Part shown: piece by piece, positions 55,143 to 62,701 of the stretch | How positions within the stretch are numbered: position 1 is the stretch's first letter | Layout of the letters: the number at the start of each line of letters is the position of its first letter | Origin: Methylotenera versatilis 79 | Lineage (GTDB): Bacteria; Pseudomonadota; Gammaproteobacteria; Burkholderiales; Methylophilaceae | Direction: 5' to 3' | DNA length: 64,000 bases | NCBI RefSeq assembly: GCF_000384375.1 | Contig: NZ_ARVX01000001.1 | Span: forward strand, 2,170,001 to 2,234,000 | Program-made: the position numbers and the translations under genes | The notes under the pieces: generated by a model | Database searches by the model: none | The model's input: only the letters and a program-made list of their open reading frames with translations | What the model was told of the DNA's origin: nothing

Positions 55143-55657
55143 AGCGCTTCCACCACAAAATGCAGCGCAGGCTGGCCATTAATATCGGCATTTTCTTGCG
55201 TAACCAACGCCACGCTTTTAAGCATTTTTTGTTGTGATAAATCGTCGATATAACGCATCATGCTGTCCATATCCATCGCCACGGCGTTAATGCGCAAAAC
55301 CTGTTTTTTAGTATTCGGTTCGATTGTCATCAGCTTTATGTCTGGACTATCAGTAGCCTCTAATATCTTAAAGATAGAAGTCCAAGGCATAACGATTTCT
55401 GAAATCGCCGCATTTACAGCAACCATTTCATCACGCGTTTTTATGCTTTCTTTGTTATTCAGCTTAACTGATGACCTTGGATTTTTTGAGTGCGCTAACT
55501 GTTCGATATCGGCTTCTAAACGGTGCGTTTTATTGGTCAGATATTGAATATAAAAAACAGATGTAGCTAACATCAACCCACCGCTAATCAACAGGAACAT
55601 TGCTGTTGAAGCGCTTTTTTTGCTGGAGAAAGCATGATTTAAGTAAATGGCTTTCAT
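55136..55657 (-). CDS. PilN/GspL-C-like inner-membrane platform protein
   Basis: 173 residues from ATG at 55657 (an upstream ATG at 55681 is possible, overlapping pilM by 22 bases): a short N-terminus, one membrane span (AMFLLISGGLMLATSVFYIQ), then a coiled-coil and a small alpha/beta domain (IKLMTIEPNTKKQVLRINAV). Pattern and position between the PilM- and PilO-like genes fit PilN. Confidence 0.7.
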   Translation of the reverse strand: MKAIYLNHAFSSKKSASTAMFLLISGGLMLATSVFYIQYLTNKTHRLEADIEQLAHSKNPRSSVKLNNKESIKTRDEMVAVNAAISEIVMPWTSIFKILEATDSPDIKLMTIEPNTKKQVLRINAVAMDMDSMMRYIDDLSQQKMLKSVALVTQENADINGQPALHFVVEALW

Positions 55658-55659
55658 AT

Positions 55660-56544
55660 TTAAACGCGCACTTCCAGCCATTTTTTGACGCTTTTTTCTG
55701 ATGAATTTATCGTCTGCTCAAAACCGTTTGATTGGATTTTAATCGTTGAAAAATTCGCAATCTTTAAAGTGGGTTGAGCATCAGATTCAGCTTGATAAAT
55801 AACCACTGGCAGCGTGAAATTAACATTGCAATTGACCATTTCTCGCTGAATTAAAGTCTTAATTTGCTCGCTTAAATGCGTTTCAACGGCAACATTTTTC
55901 AATAAGCGCCACAAGCCATTTTCAATTAAAGCAAAACATAAGCGTTCTGACTCAACCACCACAAACCAAAATTCTGTGTTGATTTGCGCTTGGTTAATTT
56001 GAGGTAAGCTTTGATTAATAGCCGACATCAAATAAGGTGAAATGCTATTCATTTTTATATTGGCGGTGGCCAAAACTTCATGTAGCGCAGTTAATAATGC
56101 GGAATCTATAGCGCTGGCGATTGTTGACTGACCAAATTCAGGCTCACTCATCTGCAGATTCCAAGTCTTTACCGTATCGCCGAATAAGGCGCTGAAGCGG
56201 TAGCGCATAAAAGCCTGACGCTCACTTTCTACTGCTAGTTCATCACTCCAAGGGATGATTGCGTATCGCGCGAAGTGGCTGGATATAATCACTTTGGCAC
56301 TAATACCTTGCTTAACAATCTCTTTCCATTGATTGCTATTTAAGGCATCGGCAATATGATTTTTCAATGCGTGCCATTGATTAGACGGTTCAGATAAATC
56401 CACAGTCAGTACTTGTTGCTGTATCACTTGCTGTTTAAATCCTGTGCTGGACTGACGCTTTAACTGCGTCAACAGCAGATATTCCGGATGCACATAAATA
56501 CGCAGCTCATCGCGCATAAAAGATCTAAACCAGCGAAGTAACAC
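55660..56544 (-). CDS. PilM/GspL-like actin-fold platform protein
   Basis: 294 residues from GTG at 56544, which has AGGAG seven bases upstream; longer starts would overlap gspE further without a ribosome site. The chain (MRDELRIYVHPEYLLLTQLK, then SERQAFMRYRFSALFGD and ANIKMNSISPYLMSAINQSL) follows the soluble PilM/cytoplasmic-GspL pattern and lacks a membrane span. It would link the GspE ATPase to the PilN/PilO-like proteins. Overlaps gspE by 20 bases. Confidence 0.68.
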   Translation of the reverse strand: MLLRWFRSFMRDELRIYVHPEYLLLTQLKRQSSTGFKQQVIQQQVLTVDLSEPSNQWHALKNHIADALNSNQWKEIVKQGISAKVIISSHFARYAIIPWSDELAVESERQAFMRYRFSALFGDTVKTWNLQMSEPEFGQSTIASAIDSALLTALHEVLATANIKMNSISPYLMSAINQSLPQINQAQINTEFWFVVVESERLCFALIENGLWRLLKNVAVETHLSEQIKTLIQREMVNCNVNFTLPVVIYQAESDAQPTLKIANFSTIKIQSNGFEQTINSSEKSVKKWLEVRV

Positions 56545-58264
56545 GGTTGATCTCCTGTAAAGTGGTTTCACCACGTTTCACTAATTCCAGCGCCGCTTCA
56601 CGCATGCTGCGCGTACCATTTTTATGCGCCGCTTCTTTTACTTTACGAATCGGCTCGCGCGTGACGATTAGCTCTCTAATCTCATCGTTAAAACACAATA
56701 ATTCCGCAATCGCTTTGCGACCTTTGTAACCTGTGCCGTGGCATTGACCACAACCTTGACCTTTTCGGAAACTAAAGCTGGATACTTGCTCTGCAGTTAA
56801 ACCAGATTTACTGACAAGCTCAACAGCAGGCGTATCTGGCACTGTGCAGTATGCGCAATTGATACGCACCAATCGCTGTGCCAGAATGCCGTTAATCGCA
56901 GAAACGAAACTGTAAGGATCGACGCTCATATTAGTGAAACGGCCAATCACATCAAATACGTTATTGGCATGCACGGTGGTTAATACTAAATGCCCCGTCA
57001 AAGCAGACTGCACGGCAATTTGTGCGGTTTCTGCATCGCGGATTTCACCGACCATGATCTTGTCTGGATCGTGCCGCAAAATGGAACGCAGCCCGCGCGC
57101 AAAAGTTAAGCCTTTTTTCTCACTAACTGGAATCTGCAATACGCCAGGCAATTGATATTCAACAGGATCTTCGATCGTGATGATCTTGTCTTGCCCGTGA
57201 TTAATCTCTGAGATGATTCCATACAGCGTGGTTGTTTTACCGCTACCAGTCGGCCCAGTGACCAGCAGCATGCCGTAAGGTTCTTCTGCTAATAATCTGA
57301 AACGTGCTTTGATGGATTCTTCAAACCCTAACGTTTCCAGACTTAAGCCTTTAGCTTCATCACTCAACGCTTTGCGGTCTAAGATACGCAAAACGGCATC
57401 TTCGCCAAACACGCTTGGCATGATTGAAACGCGCATATCTACTTCACGGCCTAATGCCAATACTTTAAAGCGTCCGTCTTGCGGCACGCGTCTTTCGGCG
57501 ATATCCAATTCAGACATCACTTTTATCCGCGAAATAGCTTGTTCTGCTTGTGCCAAGCCCTGTATGCCGCCTTCTTGACTTAACACACCGTCAATGCGAT
57601 ATTTTATTTTCAAGCCATGCGGATCAGTTTCCATATGGATATCACTGGCACCCGCTTTCAGCGCATCGTATAAAGTAGAACGCACAAACTTGACCACTGG
57701 ACTGGTATCTTCGCTAATCGACCTTAATGAAATATCCTCTAAACCATTCAGTTCTGTCTTCAACTCTGACTGTTCTGAAGTCAACCCATCTCTAGCACGC
57801 ATGGATTCTTCATGATGTGCCAGAAACGCCGTCAGATCTTTGTGATGCGTTAGCGCCCAAGTGACGTTATGAATGCTGGCAGAGTGCGCAAATAGCAGAT
57901 CGACTTTGCCTTGCAAATTCGCATCAAACGGATTCGCACAGACTAAATACAAATCACCCGTATGATTGCGCAATGCCACACAAGCATATTTGCCAGCATT
58001 TGCAAAAGACAGCAAGCTAAAATCAGGCTGCATCTCGTAAAGCTGCAATATGCTCAGCGCTGGATAATGCATCAATTGACCAAGCGCGCTCACGAATTCA
58101 TCCGCAGTCAAACCAGATTGCTCTTCAAGCACATCCAATAAAGCCTGCTTGGTTTGAGTGGCGGTTTTTTTAGCTTGATTGACTTGCTCAATTGTTAGCT
58201 TGTTTTGAGTGTTAAGTACATCCTCAAATATGCGGTCATGCTTAATGTCAGATGGCATATTCAT
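56525..58264 (-). CDS. gspE: Type II secretion ATPase GspE
   Basis: 579-residue hexameric assembly ATPase. N1E domain at the N-terminus (LTADEFVSALGQLMHYPALS), then the RecA-type core with VKFVRSTLYDALKAGASDIHMET, Walker A GPTGSGKTTTLYG (about 341), Asp box, Walker B VGEIRDAETAQIA and the His box LTTVHANN. A zinc motif CAYC...CGQCHGTGYKG is near 472-510, as in T2SS and PilB ATPases. Overlaps gspF by four bases. It would power pseudopilus extension. Confidence 0.94.
   Translation of the reverse strand: MNMPSDIKHDRIFEDVLNTQNKLTIEQVNQAKKTATQTKQALLDVLEEQSGLTADEFVSALGQLMHYPALSILQLYEMQPDFSLLSFANAGKYACVALRNHTGDLYLVCANPFDANLQGKVDLLFAHSASIHNVTWALTHHKDLTAFLAHHEESMRARDGLTSEQSELKTELNGLEDISLRSISEDTSPVVKFVRSTLYDALKAGASDIHMETDPHGLKIKYRIDGVLSQEGGIQGLAQAEQAISRIKVMSELDIAERRVPQDGRFKVLALGREVDMRVSIMPSVFGEDAVLRILDRKALSDEAKGLSLETLGFEESIKARFRLLAEEPYGMLLVTGPTGSGKTTTLYGIISEINHGQDKIITIEDPVEYQLPGVLQIPVSEKKGLTFARGLRSILRHDPDKIMVGEIRDAETAQIAVQSALTGHLVLTTVHANNVFDVIGRFTNMSVDPYSFVSAINGILAQRLVRINCAYCTVPDTPAVELVSKSGLTAEQVSSFSFRKGQGCGQCHGTGYKGRKAIAELLCFNDEIRELIVTREPIRKVKEAAHKNGTRSMREAALELVKRGETTLQEINRVTSLV
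56552..56556 (-). promoter_or_regulatory. Ribosome binding site deciding the pilM-like start
   Basis: Minus-strand AGGAG seven bases before GTG at 56544. Upstream GTG codons in frame at 56574 and 56571 lack such a site. Confidence 0.6.
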
Positions 58265-59463
58265 TGAATATTCCCCGCTAACTCGAAAATTGGCATATAC
58301 ATCAGCACCACCACTAACCCAACTACCAAGCCAATGACTATCATTAAAATAGGCTCAAGCAACTTGGTAAACCATTCCACCGTACGCGCAATCTCATCAT
58401 CGTAAAACGCACCGATGCGTTCCATCATTTCGCCCATCTGACCAGTGCGCTCACCCACGCGTAACATGCGGATTGAAATCGCGGTTGTCATACCATGCTG
58501 TTCCATTGCGACTGAAATCGGTTTGCCTTCACGCACATCAAAAGTCACTTTATCTAAACTGCTTTTTAACGCGGTTTGTAACAAGGATGACACCATGCCC
58601 ATTGCCGTTATTAACGGTATTCCGCCGCGTAGTAACATGCCTAAGGTTCTATAGAATCTGGCCAATTGATAGATACGCATCGTCTCGCCAACAGCGGGAA
58701 TCAGCCATAGTTTTTGGACGAGCGCAGCCCGCACCGCTTGTCGACTTAACACATAAATGAAGGCAATAATGCTCAGCACGAAAATCATGAACACTTCCTT
58801 GCCATGCTCCTGCAATAATCGTCCCCAACTCAACAGCAGTTGCGACATCCAGGGCAAATCAGTGCCAGCACTTTCATAAATCGTGCTGAATTTTGGCACC
58901 ACATATCCGAGTAAAAACAGCACCACCAATCCGCCAACGATAATCAAAAGCACCGGATAAATAGAGGCAGTCACGATTTTTTTACGCACCGCATCAATCT
59001 GTAATTGGTAAGCAACGTGCCTTGCCAGCGCTTGCACCATATCGCCCGTGCGTTCGCTTGAGCGAATTAACGCAACATAAAGTGGCGTAAACACTTCCTG
59101 CGCACTTTCTAAAGCAGCAGATAACGGCAAACCTTCATACAGCGCGGACATCACTTGGCTCAGAATCGCTTTCGATTCGGGCTGCTGCTCTTTCTCTGCC
59201 AGCGCCTCAATTGATTCGACTAGACTTAAACCCGATTCCAATAAGGCCAATAATTCTTGGCTAAACAGCATTAAGTTGAATTTAGACTGCGCTAAATTCA
59301 ACTTTAAAAATGATGCGCCAAAAACTGAAGCACTGGCGTTTTTTACATTTAGCACGCTGTAGCCTTGCGATTCAGCCTGTTTAAGCGCGTTGGCAGCATC
59401 GCTCGCTTCAATATCCAGCAAGCTGATGGTTTCGCCGTGCGCCACTTTTAGTTCAAATTTCAT
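58261..59463 (-). CDS. gspF: Type II secretion inner-membrane protein GspF
   Basis: 400 residues with the GspF/PilC pattern: N-terminal cytoplasmic domain (about 1-70), two homologous repeats with LLALLESGLSLVESIEALAE and LLRGGIPLITAMGMV, and three membrane spans (about 165-190, 215-235, 370-395). Ends MPIFELAGNIQ, the typical family terminus. It starts nine bases after gspG and overlaps gspE by four bases. Confidence 0.95.
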   Translation of the reverse strand: MKFELKVAHGETISLLDIEASDAANALKQAESQGYSVLNVKNASASVFGASFLKLNLAQSKFNLMLFSQELLALLESGLSLVESIEALAEKEQQPESKAILSQVMSALYEGLPLSAALESAQEVFTPLYVALIRSSERTGDMVQALARHVAYQLQIDAVRKKIVTASIYPVLLIIVGGLVVLFLLGYVVPKFSTIYESAGTDLPWMSQLLLSWGRLLQEHGKEVFMIFVLSIIAFIYVLSRQAVRAALVQKLWLIPAVGETMRIYQLARFYRTLGMLLRGGIPLITAMGMVSSLLQTALKSSLDKVTFDVREGKPISVAMEQHGMTTAISIRMLRVGERTGQMGEMMERIGAFYDDEIARTVEWFTKLLEPILMIVIGLVVGLVVVLMYMPIFELAGNIQ

Positions 59464-59472
59464 GCAGACTTC

Positions 59473-59916
59473 TTATTCCCAATTCACAATATCTGCGGCT
59501 TCATCATTGCCGCCAGAAGTGCCATCATTGCCAAATGACCATAAATCATATTCGCCGTGGTCGCCCGGAAATTTATATTGATATGCCTTGCCCCACGGGT
59601 CATTGGGGGCTTTTTTCTGTAGATACGGTCCCTTCCATTTTTCTTCATCAGCAGGCGCAGTGTTTAGCGCTGCCAGACCATTTTCATTACTGGGGTAATG
59701 TCCATTATCTAAACGATATTGATCCAGCGCTTTTGACAAAGAATCCAACTGCGCCCTAGCTGTTTTCACTTCCGACTTGCCAATCTGTGCAAAGTATTTA
59801 GGTCCGACATAACCTGCCAATAAACCAATAATCACCATCACCACTAATAGCTCCAACAAGGTAAATCCGTGCTGAGATACTTGTTTTTTTATCGCTCTTT
59901 TATTCATTAACTCCAC
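59473..59916 (-). CDS. gspG: Type II secretion major pseudopilin GspG
   Basis: 147 residues: leader MELMNKRAIKKQVSQHG before FTLLELLVVMVIIGLLAG (Glu5 intact), RLDNGHYPSNENGLAALNTA, YLQKKAPNDPWGKAYQYKFP, and the C-terminal calcium loop EYDLWSFGNDGTSGGNDEAA-D before a terminal W-E. This is the classical GspG with the full calcium-binding motif. Gap of 33 bases after tolC, nine bases before gspF. It is the best-defined T2SS component here. Confidence 0.95.
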   Translation of the reverse strand: MELMNKRAIKKQVSQHGFTLLELLVVMVIIGLLAGYVGPKYFAQIGKSEVKTARAQLDSLSKALDQYRLDNGHYPSNENGLAALNTAPADEEKWKGPYLQKKAPNDPWGKAYQYKFPGDHGEYDLWSFGNDGTSGGNDEAADIVNWE

Positions 59917-59949
59917 CTTTCATCTTCTACTTTTTAATTTCATTAACAC

Positions 59950-61287
59950 TTAATTCGTTAAGAAAAACTGGTTAATATTTTGCAATTGCGCTTCATTTAA
60001 AACGCCTGCAACATGCTTAATGCTCACAATATCGTTCACCAGCACATAGTAAGATTTGCTTAATTTCAGCTTATTTTCGTACAATCTTTGTTGCGCATTT
60101 AGCACGTCGATATTGGTTCTAAAGCCGCTATAAAAACTTTTAGAGGTGCCATCTAGCGCGATCTCGCTGGATTTAACGGCTTGCGTGTAGGCTTGCATCG
60201 AAAGCAATTCACTTTGCAGATGCTGGTAATATTTTTGGATATTAGTATTAGCATCTCTGGTTTTTTGGTTGAGCTCTTCTCTAGCAGCCTCTACTCTATT
60301 CACAGACTGGCGCACACTGGCATTCACAAATCCACCGGCGAACAGCGGTAAATTAAACTGCAAGGCTACTGTTGTCGTATCAAACTGTGAGCCCAAAGTG
60401 TTGTTGCTATCGTTTTCGCTGTATGAACGCACACCAACCAGATCAAGCGTTGGCAGATGCCCTGCCTGTTTTTTTTCCACTTCTTGTTGTGCCACTTCCA
60501 ATGCATATTTGGCTGACAATATTTCAGGGCTATTTTCAATTGCTGTTTTTAGCCAGTCATCCAGCTGTCCAAAATCCTCTTTAATCGTTGCCATTTTTTG
60601 TGTATTCAGTTTTGCTAACACTTCAACTTGTAGACCAGTCATATTGCTTAAAGCTAATTTATAAGCCTCTGCACTGTTTTTTGCCTCTAACAGTTCTGCG
60701 TGTGCAACGTCCAAAGTAGCTTGCGCTTCACTGATTTCAGTTAAAGTGCCTTCGCCAAATTCAAAGCGCTTGTTTGCCTGACTTAACTGCTGATTAAGCG
60801 CAGAAACTTTATTTTGCAGAACCGTAGTTTTTTCTTCTGCGTATAACAGCTCAAAATAGGCACTGGCGATTCTGGTAATCAAAGTAGAAGTTTCCGTTTG
60901 CAATACGGCCTCTTTGCCTTTTACATAAGCTTTGGCACCTCTGTATGTGGCCAAAGTTTCTTTATTGAATAATGGCTGTCTAACGGTGAGCGCAAGGTTT
61001 TTTGTGTCATATCTTAAATTATCTTCCCTTGCCCCAAATACAGTTTGCGAGACACGATCAGTATCGCCACGGCCATAACTGCCGCCCAATTGTGCTTTCG
61101 GTAAGAACAAGGCGCGCGCCTTATTGATTTCTTCTCTATCTGCTTGGGTATCGGCAACCGTGCCTTTGTATTGCGCATCAAAGTTCAGCGCCGCCTGATA
61201 AAGGCTGAGCAAGTTATCGGCTGCATGTAATTGTGTCGAAACCAGAATTAACATTACAAAGGAATAGGAAAGTTTGAAGATTGGCAT
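59950..61287 (-). CDS. TolC-family type I secretion outer-membrane protein
   Basis: 445 residues: signal peptide (MLILVSTQLHA-ADN) and the two-repeat TolC/outer-membrane-factor pattern (SLYQAALNFDAQYKGTVADT; ALTVRQPLFNKETLATYRGA; then the second repeat VAQQEVEKKQAGHLPTLDLV and ALQFNLPLFAGGFVNASV). No lipobox, as expected for a T1SS TolC. Six bases after the HlyD gene. It ends the T1SS part and is followed by gspG. Confidence 0.9.
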   Translation of the reverse strand: MPIFKLSYSFVMLILVSTQLHAADNLLSLYQAALNFDAQYKGTVADTQADREEINKARALFLPKAQLGGSYGRGDTDRVSQTVFGAREDNLRYDTKNLALTVRQPLFNKETLATYRGAKAYVKGKEAVLQTETSTLITRIASAYFELLYAEEKTTVLQNKVSALNQQLSQANKRFEFGEGTLTEISEAQATLDVAHAELLEAKNSAEAYKLALSNMTGLQVEVLAKLNTQKMATIKEDFGQLDDWLKTAIENSPEILSAKYALEVAQQEVEKKQAGHLPTLDLVGVRSYSENDSNNTLGSQFDTTTVALQFNLPLFAGGFVNASVRQSVNRVEAAREELNQKTRDANTNIQKYYQHLQSELLSMQAYTQAVKSSEIALDGTSKSFYSGFRTNIDVLNAQQRLYENKLKLSKSYYVLVNDIVSIKHVAGVLNEAQLQNINQFFLTN

Positions 61288-61293
61288 ACTGAT

Positions 61294-62694
61294 CTATTCC
61301 TCTTTCATCGAGGCAGCGATGCGTTTTGTTAACGGATGCAACAGATAAGTTAACAAAGTACGTTCACCCGTTTTGATCACCACTTGCACAGGCATGCCAG
61401 GCTGCAATTTTCGGTCACCAAGCTTTTTCATACCGTCAGGCGTAATTGATACTTTTGCCAGATAGTAGCTAACGCGATCCGCATTTTGCGCATTCTCCGT
61501 AATCAAATCTTTTGAGATGGTTTTTACCTTACCTTCAACCAGCAATTGCGGCGTATTGGCAAAGGTAGAAAAACGCACATCCGCATCTTGCCCTGCATGT
61601 ACTTTATCGATTAAATTAGGCGGGATTTTGGCATCTAAAATCAACGGCTCACCCATTGGCACAATGTCCATTATTTTTTGTCCGGGCTGTATTACCGCGC
61701 CTAAAGTATGAATCTGCAATCCGATAACCTGACCTGATGCCGGCGCAACCATTGAGATGCGACCAAGCTCTTCTGATAATGCTTTGAATTTTTCCGCTTC
61801 AGACTGCACCGCCAAATTCACTTGTGCCATCTCCGTATCAATCTCTTTTTTTTCTGTCTGCTGCCTGACCATCATGCGCTGATTCAGCTCCAATATCGTT
61901 CTTCTGCTACGCGTGATATTGGCTTGTGTATTGGCGATTTGACCAATATTTTGGGCTATTTTTTGTTCCAATTCATTCAGTTGGTTTCTAGGCGCATAAC
62001 CTTCTTGCACCAAAGGCTTAATGCCATTTAACTGCTCATTTAACAGCGATAATTGTGATTGGTAACTGGTTAACACACCTTCATCACCCGCGATAATCGC
62101 GTTCTGACCTTGTATCGATTCCTGTATCGCCATGATTTCTGCGCTTAATACATTTTGTCTGGCTTGCAATAATTGCGATTGATTCATCATGTGTTTTTGC
62201 ACATAAAAATCGGCTTTGTTATTGATTAAGTCATCATGGAATTGAATATTTTTTGCGCCGACTTTCTCTGCGAGCAAGCGGCTTTCTTGCGCGCGCAATC
62301 CCATGTAATGTTGTTTGACTTCTTGGTATCTAGCCTTAATTACCGCGTCATCCAAAGTAAGTAGCACATCGCCAGCCCTAACTTCCTGACCTTCTTTTAC
62401 GGCGAGCGCCTTAACAATTCCACCACTTAAATGCTGTACGACTTTGTGATTAGATTCCACATTGACAACGCCTTCGGTTGGCACGCCTTCATCCAATGGC
62501 GCGAATCCCGCCCACAGTAAAAACCCTGCTAAGCCGAATAGCAATAAAGATAAGCCTATGCGATTAGGCGTTTTATTATTGGCGTAATTGTCCAGATTGC
62601 TTGCTGCATCTTTGCTACGCGCATTGGTCTGATTTGAGTTGTTTAAATTTAAATCAGAAAGCTCTAGCGTATTGTGTTGAGAAATAAGTTTCAT
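61294..62694 (-). CDS. HlyD-family type I secretion membrane-fusion protein (PrtE type)
   Basis: 466 residues: cytoplasmic N-terminus (about 1-43), one membrane span (GLSLLLFGLAGFLLWAGFAP, about 46-65), a lipoyl-like beta domain (GVVNVESNHKVVQHLSGGIV), a long coiled-coil, and the C-terminal beta domain MVAPASGQVIGLQIHTLGAV, then PGMPVQVVIKTGERTLLTYL. The PGMPVQ motif is typical of HlyD-type adaptors. Seven bases after the ABC gene. Confidence 0.93.
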   Translation of the reverse strand: MKLISQHNTLELSDLNLNNSNQTNARSKDAASNLDNYANNKTPNRIGLSLLLFGLAGFLLWAGFAPLDEGVPTEGVVNVESNHKVVQHLSGGIVKALAVKEGQEVRAGDVLLTLDDAVIKARYQEVKQHYMGLRAQESRLLAEKVGAKNIQFHDDLINNKADFYVQKHMMNQSQLLQARQNVLSAEIMAIQESIQGQNAIIAGDEGVLTSYQSQLSLLNEQLNGIKPLVQEGYAPRNQLNELEQKIAQNIGQIANTQANITRSRRTILELNQRMMVRQQTEKKEIDTEMAQVNLAVQSEAEKFKALSEELGRISMVAPASGQVIGLQIHTLGAVIQPGQKIMDIVPMGEPLILDAKIPPNLIDKVHAGQDADVRFSTFANTPQLLVEGKVKTISKDLITENAQNADRVSYYLAKVSITPDGMKKLGDRKLQPGMPVQVVIKTGERTLLTYLLHPLTKRIAASMKEE

Positions 62695-62701
62695 ATTTTT
62701 A

